Of a DNA stretch of 64,000 bases, positions 8,879 to 17,851 are shown piece after piece; positions within the stretch are counted from its first letter, which is position 1, and each line of letters opens with the position of its first letter. A program made the position numbers and the translations under genes. The notes below the pieces were generated by a model that worked only from the letters and a program-made list of their open reading frames with translations, ran no database searches and was not told where the DNA came from. The DNA is from Lactococcus protaetiae (GTDB lineage Bacteria > Bacillota > Bacilli > Lactobacillales > Streptococcaceae): the NCBI RefSeq assembly GCF_006965445.1, contig NZ_CP041356.1, positions 1,364,001 through 1,428,000 of the forward strand. Direction: 5' to 3'.

Positions 8879-9770
8879 ATCTGAGGAATTAGTGGAGAAA
8901 CATAGGAATAAGAGTAAAGTTTATTGTGCTGAAAAATTAATTTTTGGAGGTGTCGAAGATTATGATGTTTATAATATTTCAGCACCTTTTGAGTTGAATC
9001 ACCAATTAATTTTGGCGGGACGTGTTGAAGCGCGTGATTCTGAACATTCACAGATTAGATTTTTTTATCATAAGTCTGGAAATCAGTGGCAGCTTATTGA
9101 TGAGGCGCAGTCTTTTAATTTGCAAGACCCATTTTTTACAAGAATTGATGAGAAGATTATTTTAGGTGGTGTAGAAGTTACATTTGATGGCGAGAAAGTA
9201 TTATACTGGCGAACGATTTTTTATGAGTTGAATGATTTGAAAAATGCAAAATTGATTTTTTCAGGACCTATGGGGATGAAAGATATTAGGTTGAGAGAAC
9301 TTGCTAATGGGAAGATTTTGGTTTTAACTCGTCCTCAAGGAGTGAGAGGCGGTCTGGGGAAAATTGGTGTTGTTGTTATTGATGATTTAAGCAAACTTTC
9401 TATTGATTTACTTGAAAAAGCGCCCCTTCTCAAAAATCAATATGTAGATGAGGAATGGGGAGGAACAAACGAGATTCATCTTGTTGGTAATCGAGTTGCT
9501 GTTTTAGGACATATTGGTAGTCGCGATTACTTGGGGAACATCCATTATAGAGCGATGACTTTTGAGCTGGATGAAAATTTTACTGAGATATTAAATCCTA
9601 AAATTATTGCTGAACGAAAAGATTTTGTTGCTGGCCCTAGTAAACGACCAGATTTAATGGATGTTGTTTTTAGTGGCGGCCTGATTTTTAAAGAAGATAA
9701 AGTTGTGCTTTATGCTGGCACGGGTGATGCTGAAGCTCAAAAATTAGTTATTGATGATCCATTTAGATAG
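8871..9770 (+). CDS. DUF1861 family protein (predicted beta-propeller linked to GH130 loci)
   Basis: A 299-residue cytoplasmic protein without signal peptide or membrane span. The repeating segments (LNHQLILAGRVEARD, ITGGVEVT-like ILGGVEVTFDGEK, EEWGGTNEIHLVGNRVAVLGH, VAGPSKRPDLMDVVFSGGL) match what I recall of DUF1861, a family that often sits beside GH13/GH130 genes in Listeria and other Firmicutes and is distantly related to the five-bladed GH43/GH130 folds. It overlaps the GH13 gene by eight bases, so it is coupled. The biochemical role is not established; a mannoside-processing role is inferred from neighbours only. Confidence 0.75.
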   Translation: MFKSEELVEKHRNKSKVYCAEKLIFGGVEDYDVYNISAPFELNHQLILAGRVEARDSEHSQIRFFYHKSGNQWQLIDEAQSFNLQDPFFTRIDEKIILGGVEVTFDGEKVLYWRTIFYELNDLKNAKLIFSGPMGMKDIRLRELANGKILVLTRPQGVRGGLGKIGVVVIDDLSKLSIDLLEKAPLLKNQYVDEEWGGTNEIHLVGNRVAVLGHIGSRDYLGNIHYRAMTFELDENFTEILNPKIIAERKDFVAGPSKRPDLMDVVFSGGLIFKEDKVVLYAGTGDAEAQKLVIDDPFR

Positions 9771-9779
9771 GAAATGTTT

Positions 9780-10834
9780 ATGAATATTTATCGTTTTGAA
9801 GAAAATCCATTGATTACCCCTTTGGATGTGAAGCCGTTAAATGAGGGCTATGAGGTAATTGGGGCGTTTAATGCAGGTGTTGCTAAATATAAAAATGAAA
9901 CTTTATTGCTGTTGCGCGTGGCGGAGCGTCCTATTTCTGAATCTGAGGATATTATTAAAGCGCCTATTTATGATGTTAAAATGGGAAAATTAAATACGAT
10001 ATCACTTAGTAAAAATGATGAGCGATATAGTTTTGCAGACCCTAGAATGATTAGTGACAAAGAGAATATGGACGGTTTTGTTTATTTGACTTCTTTATCT
10101 TATATTAGAATTGCGAGGAGTGAGGATGGTCATAATTTTACAATTGATGATGAACCATTTTTATTTCCTTTTAATGAGTATCAAACTTTTGGTATTGAAG
10201 ATGCTAGATGTACTCAGATTGGAGATGAATACTATGTGAATTTTACTTCGGTTTCTCCTGTTGGGGTCTGTGATTCGTTAATTGTTACTGAAGATTTTAA
10301 ATCTTTTAGGAGTTTGGGGAATATTTTTGCACCAGATAATAAGGATGTTTTGATTTTTCCTGAGAAGATTAATGAAAAGTACTATGCGCTTCACCGTCCA
10401 GTATCTAGTAATTTAGGGAAAATGGATATGTGGATTGCATCTAGTCCTGATTTGCAATCTTGGGGGAATCATAAGCATTTGCTTAATACGAGTGAAGAAG
10501 ACTGGGATAATGGTCGTGTTGGAGGTGGATTGGTGCCTATAAAGACAGAAAAAGGCTGGCTTGAGATCTATCATGGTGCAACAAAAGATAATCGCTATTG
10601 CATGGGAGCTTTATTGCTTGATTTGGAAAATCCAGCAAAAGTTATTGCAAAGTCTGAGAAACCGATTATGATGCCTCTTTTGCCTTATGAAAAAGAAGGA
10701 TTCTTTGGTGAAGTGGTCTTTGGATGTGGCGGAATTGTTGAGGGGATAAACTAACGATGTATTATGGTGTTGCGGATACTTCGATGGCAGGTTGTGAAAT
10801 GAGTATTTCAGATATTTTAAATGAATTGTGCTAA
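9780..10834 (+). CDS. GH130 glycoside phosphorylase (beta-mannoside type), with an apparent -1 frameshift near the end
   Basis: GH130 enzymes cleave beta-mannosides with phosphate, giving alpha-mannose 1-phosphate. Family features include FNAGVAKY, RVAERP, FADPRMI, FGIEDARCTQIGDEYYVNFTS with the catalytic Asp region, and DNGRVGGGLVPIKTEKGWLEIYHGA. ATG at 9780 is chosen because AGGA lies seven bases upstream; ATG at 9774 has no spacing. The frame closes at 10754 after EGIN, but restoring one G in the run at 10742-10745 extends it with the expected C-terminal strand (KLTMYYGVADTSMAGCEMSISDILNELC) to 10834. Restored length is 351 residues. It supplies mannose 1-phosphate for the next two genes. 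Confidence 0.87.
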
Positions 10835-10841
10835 TCTTGCT

Positions 10842-11105
10842 TTTTTATCGAAGTAAGTGCGTGCTATCTCCGCCTTGCGGCTACGCTGCCGATGCACCAG
10901 GGGTATCCATTCGCTGTATCTCCGCTTTGCTCCGCTGTCGATTTCACTAACCGACTAAAGTCGGAAGTTCAAATCGCAATCCAGCAAAGCTGGCAAGACG
11001 AAATGGTAAGAGCAAAAGGCAAAGCGCCCAATCGCAATCGCAACACCCCTACCTCTTAGGTAGGGGATGAAGCAGCACTAACTTTAAATTTAGTTTTGAC
11101 TTCAT
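10842..11105 (-). repeat. Mosaic intergenic element 5 (type B, reverse)
   Basis: The ends are TTTTATCGAAGTAAGTGCGTGCT and AGTTTTGACTTCAT. Hairpins inside include CCGACTAAAGTCGG (10951-10964), CCAGCAAAGCTGG (10981-10993) and CCCCTACCTC...TAGGTAGGGG (near 11045-11066). It starts eight bases after the restored GH130 stop codon. Confidence 0.85.
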
Positions 11106-11196
11106 ATTGGTAGAGTCAAAAAGGAGTAAACGGGTTAGTTTTATACGATTTTATAAGCAGTTGCGGTTTTCTGCGACTGTTTTTTGGAGAAGTGAG

Positions 11197-12000
11197 ATGA
11201 AAAAAGTTATTGTGTTTGACCAAGATGATACGATTAATATTACGAAGCTACCAATTGATGAGGAAATGGCTGGATTGCTAAAATGCTTGCTAGATAAATT
11301 TCAAGTGTGTATTATGTCTGGTACAAATTGGGAAGTGATGAGAAAAAACGATATTGAGCCTCTGGTGGAGATAGAGGGAGCTAATTTTGAGAATTACTTT
11401 ATTATGCCTACTACGGGGACTCAGTTTTGGCACTATGTTGGGGATGAAACTTGTGTACTTGAGGGAAATCAATTGCTAGAAAATGGATGGAAGAGAGAGT
11501 TTGCACATTTTCTTACAGAAAATCAGGTTGCGAAGATTTCCGACACATTGGAAAAGGCTACGAGAAAACTTGGTTATTGGTGCGAACATCCGAAAGGAGA
11601 AATCATAGAAAATCGGGGTTCACAAGTCACTTTTTCTGCTTTAGGGCAATGGGCAGCTCCTGAGGAGAAGTATAAATGGGATGGTGAGATGAAAAAAAGA
11701 GAAGAGATTGTTCGTTTGATAGAGCCAGAGATGACTCAGCTTGGCGTGCAAGTTGGAATCGGTGGTTCGACAAGTATTGATGTGACTCTTCCAGGGATTG
11801 ATAAGGCCTATGGGATATTACGATTGATGGAGCAATTGGACGTTGAAAAGAAAGATATTTTATTTCTGGGAGATAAACTTCAACGGGGTGGAAATGATTA
11901 CCCTGTGAAAAAGTTGGGAATTGATACGATTGAAGTGAGAAATTGTGAAGATACAAAGTGGATACTTCGAGGAATTCTAGGTGTATGTGATGTCATGTGA
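11197..12000 (+). CDS. HAD-superfamily phosphomannomutase-like protein
   Basis: A 267-residue cytoplasmic HAD phosphotransferase of the IIB (Cof/PMM) class. Motif I is VIVFDQDDTI (Asp8 nucleophile, Asp10), and the conserved GDKLQRGGNDYP loop is motif IV. The cap region includes EIIENRGSQVTFSALGQ, which resembles the eukaryotic-type phosphomannomutase signature. Flanked by a GH130 phosphorylase and manA, it fits conversion of mannose 1-phosphate to mannose 6-phosphate. ATG at 11197 has GGAGAAG at 11186-11192; a longer frame from 11107 reads out of the repeat element and is rejected. A sugar phosphatase role is the alternative. Confidence 0.8.
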   Translation: MKKVIVFDQDDTINITKLPIDEEMAGLLKCLLDKFQVCIMSGTNWEVMRKNDIEPLVEIEGANFENYFIMPTTGTQFWHYVGDETCVLEGNQLLENGWKREFAHFLTENQVAKISDTLEKATRKLGYWCEHPKGEIIENRGSQVTFSALGQWAAPEEKYKWDGEMKKREEIVRLIEPEMTQLGVQVGIGGSTSIDVTLPGIDKAYGILRLMEQLDVEKKDILFLGDKLQRGGNDYPVKKLGIDTIEVRNCEDTKWILRGILGVCDVM

Positions 12001-12003
12001 AAG

Positions 12004-12032
12004 TTGTATAGAAAAATTTTTCGTGATATAAT
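12004..12032 (+). promoter_or_regulatory. Promoter upstream of manA
   Basis: TTGTAT (12004-12009) and TATAAT (12027-12032, with an upstream TG) have a 17-base spacer. A second extended -10, TGCTATAAT, lies at 12146-12154. Both precede the manA ribosome binding site, so manA can be transcribed independently of the mannoside operon. Confidence 0.65.
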
Positions 12033-12197
12033 GAACTAAAATATGTTAGTTTACTTTGGGGTCAGTTATAATTGAGTTAATGTAAGCTGCATATCATCTA
12101 TTTGGTGTGTTTTATACATCATGTAGAAGATGAAATGTCGGTTTTTGCTATAATTTTTATGGCAAATTGTACTATTTTTATGAAAAGGTGTATAAGT

Positions 12198-13145
12198 ATG
12201 AAGGAACCATTATTTTTGGACTCGGTATTGCAAGAAAAAATCTGGGGTGGGAATCATTTAAAGGAATTTGGTTATGATTTACCATCAGATAAAGTTGGTG
12301 AGTATTGGGCGATTTCCGCTCATCCACATGGAGTTTCAACGATTGCTAATGGTGAATTTAAAGGACAAAAACTAGATGAGCTTTATGCGACTCATCGTGA
12401 GTTGTTTGGAAATAGTGAAAAAGAAGTTTTTCCTTTACTGACAAAAATTTTGGATGCTAATGATTGGCTGTCAGTACAGGTTCACCCTGATGATGAATAT
12501 GGACAAAAGCATGAGGGAGAGCTTGGAAAAACTGAATGTTGGTATATTATTTCGGCAGAACCAGATGCAGAGATTATCTATGGTCATAATGCGAAATCGC
12601 GTGAAGAATTGGCGGAGATGATTAAGGCGGGAGATTGGGAGCATTTATTACGTAAAGTAAAAGTAAAAACGGGAGATTTTTTCCATGTGCCTTCTGGTAC
12701 AATGCACGCGATTGGTAGTGGAATTGTGATTCTTGAAACACAGCAATCTTCAGATACAACGTATCGTGTTTATGACTTTGACCGTCGTGATGATCAAGGA
12801 AATTTACGTGAGTTGCATATTCAACAGTCAATTGATGTGTTGAATATTCCTGGAAATCAAGTGCCTGAAAATCAAGTAAAAACAGAGCATTTTGCTGAAG
12901 CTGAACTCACAACTTTAGTGAAGTCAGATTTCTTTGATGTCTATAAATGGATCATTAATGGAAGTCATAATTTCAAGAAAACTGCGCCTTATACGTTGGT
13001 GTCAGTGCTAGATGGCAAGGGACAAATTTCTGTCAGTGGAAAACTCTATCCGCTGACAAAAGGGAATCATTTCATTTTACCAAGTACTGTTGAAAACTGG
13101 GCTTTGTCAGGGAATATGGAATTGATTGCAAGTAATCCAGAATAG
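12198..13145 (+). CDS. manA: Mannose-6-phosphate isomerase, class I (type ManA)
   Basis: A zinc enzyme interconverting mannose 6-phosphate and fructose 6-phosphate; 315 residues, typical of the short Firmicute form. Zinc-site motifs are VQVHPDDEYGQKHEGELGKTECWYI and the downstream HVPSGTMHAIGSGIVILETQQSSDTTYRVYDF. ATG at 12198 has AAAGGTG (12184-12190); the upstream in-frame ATG at 12102 lacks one. It completes the route from mannose 1-phosphate into glycolysis and also links glycolysis to nucleotide-sugar supply for polysaccharide synthesis. Confidence 0.95.
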   Translation: MKEPLFLDSVLQEKIWGGNHLKEFGYDLPSDKVGEYWAISAHPHGVSTIANGEFKGQKLDELYATHRELFGNSEKEVFPLLTKILDANDWLSVQVHPDDEYGQKHEGELGKTECWYIISAEPDAEIIYGHNAKSREELAEMIKAGDWEHLLRKVKVKTGDFFHVPSGTMHAIGSGIVILETQQSSDTTYRVYDFDRRDDQGNLRELHIQQSIDVLNIPGNQVPENQVKTEHFAEAELTTLVKSDFFDVYKWIINGSHNFKKTAPYTLVSVLDGKGQISVSGKLYPLTKGNHFILPSTVENWALSGNMELIASNPE

Positions 13146-13211
13146 ATTGTTGTGATGAAGTGTAGAGATGGTGTTATAACAGTTGCTATATGTTAGATGT
13201 TAGCTATTTGC

Positions 13212-13293
13212 CACCTCCGATGTCTGCCTGATTAGTGACTTACAGTCAAGAGTCATGCTAGCTAACAGGCAGAACTTGCAAGAACAAGAGGTG
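13212..13293. repeat. Nested inverted repeat after manA
   Basis: CACCTC (13212-13217) pairs with GAGGTG (13288-13293), and inside it TCTGCCTG (13223-13230) pairs with CAGGCAGA (13266-13273). No T tract follows. This structure directly precedes mosaic element 6 and may be another module of the family or an independent element. Confidence 0.5.
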
Positions 13294-13299
13294 ATAGAC

Positions 13300-13410
13300 T
13301 TGAAGTCAAGGCTTATTCAGTGGGAGTTTCGTAAAACATTTGTCCATTTTCTCTAGTCGCTATCTTTGCTATCTTCGCTGCGCTCCGCTGTCCATTCTCG
13401 CTAAGTTAAA
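13300..13410 (+). repeat. Mosaic intergenic element 6 (type B left end, type A right end)
   Basis: The left end is TGAAGTCAAGGCTTATTCAG followed by GGGAGTTTCGTAAAACATTT and TCTCTAGTCGC. The right end is TCTCGCTAAGTTAAA. A compact hybrid showing that left and right end types can be recombined. Confidence 0.8.
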
Positions 13411-13443
13411 CTCTTTTTCTTCATCCAATACTGACAGAAATGA

Positions 13444-13488
13444 AAAATCACTGACGGAAAATTAATCATCCTGTCAGTGATTTTATTA
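13444..13488 (+). terminator. Terminator built on inverted CTGTCAGT words
   Basis: AAAATCACTGACGG pairs with CCTGTCAGTGATTTT, followed by a T-rich stretch. It lies after manA and element 6. Confidence 0.65.
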
Positions 13489-13514
13489 TTAATGACAACT
13501 GCAATCAGTCTACC

Positions 13515-13599
13515 TTTTTATCAAAGCAAGTGCTACTTTCGTTTTACTAACATTGGTGGGGAATTCTTTCTCTCCTACCAATGAAATAATCACTTCAAC
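13515..13599 (-). repeat. Mosaic intergenic element 7 (short, reverse)
   Basis: Right end TTTATCAAAGCAAGTGCT, left end hairpin ATTGGTGGGGA...TCCTACCAAT and AATAATCACTTCAA. Only end modules are present, about 85 bp. Confidence 0.8.
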
Positions 13600-13666
13600 A
13601 TTTTATAGTCTGTCATTGGTTTTTCTTGTAAATAATGTTTGGGCAACGCTTACAGACTGTTTTTAC

Positions 13667-13695
13667 TTGCAAAAGGATTTGAAAAATAATATAAT
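13667..13695 (+). promoter_or_regulatory. Promoter of the fabT-fabH transcript
   Basis: TTGCAA (13667-13672) and TATAAT (13690-13695) are 17 bases apart. The start would give a leader of about 290 bases before fabT. FabT is known to repress its own operon in streptococci and lactococci, but I cannot identify a convincing operator overlapping this promoter. Confidence 0.6.
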
Positions 13696-13784
13696 TTGAT
13701 ACAGAAAATGATTTGCAATATAAAAATAATTAATAGAGCTATTTTACTGTGCTAGGTTCGCTTTAACCAGCATAGTGTACGTTA

Positions 13785-13942
13785 TAGCTAAATCACTCTA
13801 AAATACCACCAATTTTCCCCGAAAATTTCCGCCAGTCTTTCGTTGTCGTCCTTGATTTGCTACCTGCAAGCCTGTGTTCTTCCGCCTCAGTCTGACAAAA
13901 ATTTTTGAGCAATCTTGATAGCATTTTAAAGTGATTTAGCTA
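13785..13942. repeat. 158-bp element with 20-bp terminal inverted repeats in the fabT leader
   Basis: The 20 bases at 13785-13804 (TAGCTAAATCACT...) match the reverse complement of 13923-13942 at 19 of 20 positions. A separate hairpin, ACTGTGCTAGGTT/AACCAGCATAGT (about 13746-13778), lies just before. No flanking target duplication is seen. It could be a small MITE-like insertion or a structured leader RNA. Confidence 0.55.
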
Positions 13943-13991
13943 CAATCGTGTTCGTAAGGCAAACTTCGAATTAACCAAAAAGGAATAACAG

Positions 13992-14432
13992 ATGAAAACA
14001 GATTTCGACAAGGTAAATGAATGGCTGATTCAACTCTTCCATGATTTTATGATTCTTGAAGAACAATTTCTCAAAGAGTCGACGTATTCAGATGTGACGG
14101 TAAAAGAACTACAAATTTTGACTTTGGTACATACATTGGGCACAGCTCGTGCGACAGATATTGCTAAAAATCAAAAATTGGCCTTATCTACAATTACGAT
14201 TACACTTAATCGTTTGGAAGATAAGGGGTATATTGAGCGCAAACGTTCAACTTCTGACCGTCGTGTGACGCACATTGCACTTACAGAAAAGGGTGACAAA
14301 CTTTGTGCGACACATCGTGAATTTTTCCATGGTATCACAGATAATCTTTTTGATAGTGTCTATGGAACAACTGAAAATAAGCTGGCTGGCGAACTTGCCG
14401 CTTTGCATAATTCTTTGGAGAATATGAAATAA
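13992..14432 (+). CDS. fabT: MarR-family fatty acid biosynthesis repressor FabT
   Basis: A 146-residue winged-helix regulator that in streptococci and lactococci represses fatty acid synthesis genes when bound to long-chain acyl-ACP. The MarR core is [65 protein letters not shown], with recognition helix about residues 60-80. It is first in the fab locus and its stop overlaps the fabH start by one base (TAATG). AAGGAATAACAG provides the ribosome binding site. Confidence 0.93.
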   Translation: MKTDFDKVNEWLIQLFHDFMILEEQFLKESTYSDVTVKELQILTLVHTLGTARATDIAKNQKLALSTITITLNRLEDKGYIERKRSTSDRRVTHIALTEKGDKLCATHREFFHGITDNLFDSVYGTTENKLAGELAALHNSLENMK

Positions 14433-15409
14433 TGACTTTTGCGAAAATCACGCAAGTGGCCCATAGTGTGCCAAAAAAAGTGGTATCTAATGATGACTTA
14501 TCAAAAATCATGGATACTAATGATGAATGGATATACAGCCGAACAGGGATAAAGAACCGTCACATTTCAACTGGAGAAAATACTTCTGATTTGGCTGCTG
14601 ATGTTGCGCAAAAGTTACTGACAAATGCTTCTGTCAGTGCTGACAGTATTGATTTCATTATTGTAGCAACTATTACACCAGACTCACTTATGCCCTCAAC
14701 GGCAGCAAGGGTTCAAGCAAAAATTGGTGCAATCAATGCTTTTGCTTATGACTTGACGGCTGCTTGTTCGGGCTTTGTTTTTGCATTATCAACTGCTGAA
14801 AAGTTGTTGGCATCAGGAAATTATAAGCGAGGAATTGTGATTGGCGCGGAAGTATTTTCAAAAATCATGGATTGGTCTGACCGCTCAACGGCTGTCCTCT
14901 TTGGAGACGGTGCTGGTGGGGTGCTTCTTGAAAATACAGGAATTCAGCCTCTGATTATCGCTGAAAAACTTCAAACGGATGGTTCTCGCGGTGATAGCCT
15001 TTTGTCAGGACTGACAGACATCAATACCCCTTTTGCTACTGTAAATTATGAAAGTAAAAGCTTAAGTATGGAAGGGCGAGCGATTTTTGATTTTGCCGTC
15101 AGAGATGTGCCTAAAAATATCAAAGCGACTTTAGAAGAAGCACAAATTTCTTCTGAAGAAATTGATTTTTATTTACTACATCAGGCTAATTCAAGAATTC
15201 TTGACAAAATGGCTAAAAAACTAGGCGTAGAGCGTTCTAAATTCCTCCAAAATATGCAAGAATATGGCAATACTTCGGCAGCAAGTATCCCTCTATTGTT
15301 GTCAGAATCAGTAAAAAATGGTATATTTACTTTGGACGGTAAAACTAAGATTGTCCTGACAGGATTTGGTGGTGGTCTCACATGGGGTACAACAATCATC
15401 AATCTTTAA
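14432..15409 (+). CDS. fabH: Beta-ketoacyl-ACP synthase III
   Basis: FabH condenses acetyl-CoA with malonyl-ACP to begin type II fatty acid synthesis. The catalytic triad is visible: Cys112 in LTAACSGF, His250 in [10 protein letters not shown], and Asn280 in YGNTSAAS. The length of 325 residues is typical. It is translationally coupled to fabT. The TAA stop is the first part of the following repeat element (TTTAACCAAGCAAG). One CTGTCAGTGCTGACAG palindrome (14631-14646) is read here as SVSADS, a different frame from its use in smc and the GNAT gene. Confidence 0.96.
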   Translation: MTFAKITQVAHSVPKKVVSNDDLSKIMDTNDEWIYSRTGIKNRHISTGENTSDLAADVAQKLLTNASVSADSIDFIIVATITPDSLMPSTAARVQAKIGAINAFAYDLTAACSGFVFALSTAEKLLASGNYKRGIVIGAEVFSKIMDWSDRSTAVLFGDGAGGVLLENTGIQPLIIAEKLQTDGSRGDSLLSGLTDINTPFATVNYESKSLSMEGRAIFDFAVRDVPKNIKATLEEAQISSEEIDFYLLHQANSRILDKMAKKLGVERSKFLQNMQEYGNTSAASIPLLLSESVKNGIFTLDGKTKIVLTGFGGGLTWGTTIINL

Positions 15410-15624
15410 CCAAGCAAGTGCTGCTTTCGTTCTACTGCCCTAGGGTCTTTGCGCTTTAGCGATTGCGATTTGAGCTTGTTGCTTTAGCAACTTAGCGAAA
15501 TCGACAGCGGAGCAAAGCGAGATAGACTTCAGGGACAGGGTGACCTCATATCGAAGATGTGAGGTTGTTCCCTAACATCAGTGGGAGAGAAAAAATCTCC
15601 CACTGATGAAGTAGTCACTTCAAA
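15406..15624 (-). repeat. Mosaic intergenic element 8 (type A, reverse)
   Basis: It begins TTTAACCAAGCAAGTGCTGC, whose TAA terminates fabH. It ends with an AGTGGGAGA...TCTCCCACT hairpin and TGAAGTAGTCACTTCAA. Modules with TACTGCCCTAGGGTC, GCGCTTTAGCGA and the CCTCATATC...GATGTGAGG hairpin lie between. Confidence 0.88.
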
Positions 15625-15628
15625 GCTT

Positions 15629-15686
15629 CTGTCAGCATACTGACAGGCTAAAAATTTACTGACAGAAAAAGATTAGTTCTGTCAGT
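15629..15686. repeat. Cluster of four CTGTCAG/CTGACAG words after fabH
   Basis: Words at 15629, 15639, 15658 and 15679 form two adjacent inverted pairs: CTGTCAG-CATA-CTGACAG, then ACTGACAGAA/TTCTGTCAGT with a nine-base loop. Neither is followed by a T tract. Confidence 0.7.
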
Positions 15687-15722
15687 GAACATTATTAACG
15701 GTTATACTCCGCGCATAGCGGC

Positions 15723-15728
15723 TATAAT
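15723..15728 (+). promoter_or_regulatory. Probable -10 box for acpP
   Basis: TATAAT lies about 195 bases before the acpP start; no convincing -35 is seen at the right distance. The long leader contains imperfect hairpins (CTCAGAATTTCTAG..., and CTTGACGCAG...TTGCGTCAA) but matches no leader family I recognise. Confidence 0.45.
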
Positions 15729-15922
15729 ATAAAGGTAATCTCTAAAAACTCAGAATTTCTAGTTTTGGCTGAATTTCTGAACTCTCTCGTCAATCTTCCT
15801 TGACGCAGTTCATTTGCGTCAATGCTGAATTTTCCCGAATTTCAAAAATTCATCTCAAATTTGAAAATAGCAGTTTGCAGAGGTTCCCATAAATATTTTC
15901 ACTCACTAAAGGAGAAAAAATC

Positions 15923-16144
15923 ATGGCAGTATTTGAAAAAGTACAAGATATCATCGCAGATGAACTCGGAAAAGATAAAGAAGAAGTAACACTCGAAACT
16001 TCATTTGAAGAGCTTGATGCTGATTCACTTGACCTTTTCCAAATCATCAACGACATCGAAGACGAATTCGACGTTGAAGTTGATACAGAAGCAGATATGA
16101 AAACAGTTGCTGACCTCGTAAAATACGTAGAAGACAACAAATAA
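15923..16144 (+). CDS. acpP: Acyl carrier protein
   Basis: A 73-residue acidic protein carrying growing acyl chains on 4'-phosphopantetheine. The attachment Ser is in [12 protein letters not shown], the canonical DSL motif. AAAGGAG precedes ATG at 15923. It lies between fabH and fabD as in L. lactis; no fabK follows it. Confidence 0.96.
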   Translation: MAVFEKVQDIIADELGKDKEEVTLETSFEELDADSLDLFQIINDIEDEFDVEVDTEADMKTVADLVKYVEDNK

Positions 16145-16333
16145 TTGACGGGGTGAGATGCTTGCAGGGGAAATACTTTCTTTTGCGACTTTCGCCCCTT
16201 CTTTCATTGTCTATAATGATTCAAAATTATAGCAAGAAAGATTGAGCTTAGATGCTTGGTGATTGTCTTTCATATTTATGAAAATGTCATTTTTTTTATA
16301 AAAAAAAACATTTTATAATACTAATAACTAATA

Positions 16334-16354
16334 CTGTTTAACTTTTTTAAACAG
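16334..16354. promoter_or_regulatory. Inverted repeat, possible FabT-type operator upstream of fabD
   Basis: CTGTTTAA and TTAAACAG form 8-bp perfect arms with a five-base spacer. The TTTGA...TCAAA style of published FabT sites is similar but not identical, so the assignment is tentative. Confidence 0.35.
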
Positions 16355-16405
16355 AATCAGTACAACTCCATAAGAGAAAAATATAAGGAAGACACAAAAT
16401 TTATC

Positions 16406-16904
16406 ATGAAGTCAAGACTTATTCAGTGGGAGTTTCGTAAAACATTTGTCCATTTTCTCTAGTCGCTGAAGCGACTGATAAAAGGGCGACTCACCACTGA
16501 ATTTAGGGTACAGCCTCACATCTTCGATATGAGGTCACCCTGTCCCAGAAGCCTAAGTGCTAAAGCACTAACGCCCTAGGGCAGTCGGACGAAAGCAAAG
16601 CTTGCCATTTCGCCTTATCGCTTTAGCGAGTTGCGACTTCGACTAGAGGCACGTCCGTGCCGTAGCGAGAATCGACAGCGCAGTGAAACGGAGATAGAGC
16701 GAATGGACAGTGTAGCGAAGCGGAGATAGTGCTGCTTTATCCCCTACCTAAGAGGTAGGGATGTTGCGATTGCGACTAGGCGTTTCAGCGCCTTAGCGAG
16801 CATCGACAGCCTTTTTATCAGACGCTTTAGCGGCTAGATAAAAAGGACAAATGTTTATCGCGTAGCCGAAAGGCGGAGATAGCACGCACTTACTTCGATA
16901 AAAA
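16406..16904 (+). repeat. Mosaic intergenic element 9 (type B)
   Basis: It starts ATGAAGTCAAGACTTATTCAG and ends TAGCACGCACTTACTTCGATAAAA. It has the full left module whose ATTCAGTGG pairs with CCACTGAAT (16494-16502), hairpins AGTCGCTGAAGCGACT (16461-16476) and CCCTACCTAAGAGGTAGGG, and several CGACAGCG..GCGGAGATAG modules. It ends about 26 bases before fabD, which has no visible ribosome binding site. Confidence 0.88.
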
Positions 16905-16930
16905 TTGAAATTAAATTTTGTAAAATTAAT

Positions 16931-17851
16931 ATGACTAAAACAGCCTTTTTATTCTCGGGTCAGGGCGCACAAAAGCTCGGTATGGCTCGTGATTTATATG
17001 AAAAACATGATATCGTTAAATCAACCTTTAATCGTGCAAGCGAGCTTCTTGGCTACGATTTGCGCGCGCTCATTGACAACGATGAAATAAAATTAAACGA
17101 AACAAAATACACTCAGCCAGCAATCTTGACCACATCGGTTGCTATTCTTCACCTCCTTTCTGAAAATGGTGTTAAACCAGATGTTGTTGCAGGACTTAGT
17201 CTTGGTGAGTACTCTGCATTGGTTGCATCAGGCGCACTTTCTTTTGACGATGCTGTTGTCCTCGTTTCAAAGCGTGGACAATACATGACCGAGGCAGCAC
17301 CAACAGGCTCCGGAAAAATGGTTGCAGTAATGAATACCGAAAGTACACTGATTGAAGAAACTTGTCAAAAAGCAAGTCAATACGGTATTGTTAGTCCTGC
17401 AAACTATAATACTCCAGGACAAATTGTCATCGGTGGCGAAGTTGCTGCAGTAGATGCAGCAGTCAATTTGCTTAAAGAAGCAGGTGTTCGTAAAATGATT
17501 GAGCTTAAAGTTTCAGGACCTTTCCATACGGCAATTCTCAAACCAGCTTCTGAAAAATTAGCAAAAGAGCTTTCAAATGTAGAATTTGCTAAGTTTGAAC
17601 TCCCATTGATTTCAAATACAACAGCAAAAGTGATGAAAAATGAAGAGATAAAAGCACTTCTTACTCGTCAAGTGATGGAACCTGTTCGTTTCTACGAATC
17701 AATTCATACAATGCAAACCTTGGGTGTTGAGCGATTTATAGAAGTCGGACCAGGTAAAGTGCTCTCAGGTTTCATTAAAAAAATAGATAAAACAGCTGAT
17801 TTTACAAATGTAGAAGATTTAGCAAGTTTTGAAGCATTGATTCATGATTAA
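16931..17851 (+). CDS. fabD: Malonyl-CoA:ACP transacylase
   Basis: Transfers malonyl from CoA to ACP. The nucleophile Ser90 is in GLSLGEYSAL, His199 in GPFHTAIL, and the N-terminal FSGQGAQKLGM is typical. The 306-residue length is normal. No Shine-Dalgarno is seen before ATG at 16931; the region just upstream is the end of a mosaic element and AT-rich sequence. The last eight bases overlap a small membrane-protein gene. Confidence 0.95.
   Translation: MTKTAFLFSGQGAQKLGMARDLYEKHDIVKSTFNRASELLGYDLRALIDNDEIKLNETKYTQPAILTTSVAILHLLSENGVKPDVVAGLSLGEYSALVASGALSFDDAVVLVSKRGQYMTEAAPTGSGKMVAVMNTESTLIEETCQKASQYGIVSPANYNTPGQIVIGGEVAAVDAAVNLLKEAGVRKMIELKVSGPFHTAILKPASEKLAKELSNVEFAKFELPLISNTTAKVMKNEEIKALLTRQVMEPVRFYESIHTMQTLGVERFIEVGPGKVLSGFIKKIDKTADFTNVEDLASFEALIHD

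Noticed and set aside
11107-11196. 30-residue N-terminal extension of the HAD protein
   Set aside because: It is translated from the spacer just after element 5; ATG at 11197 has a good ribosome site and starts the HAD motif correctly.
15850-16207. Serine-rich minus-strand frames opposite acpP
   Set aside because: They are shadows of the acidic acpP codons and have no ribosome site.
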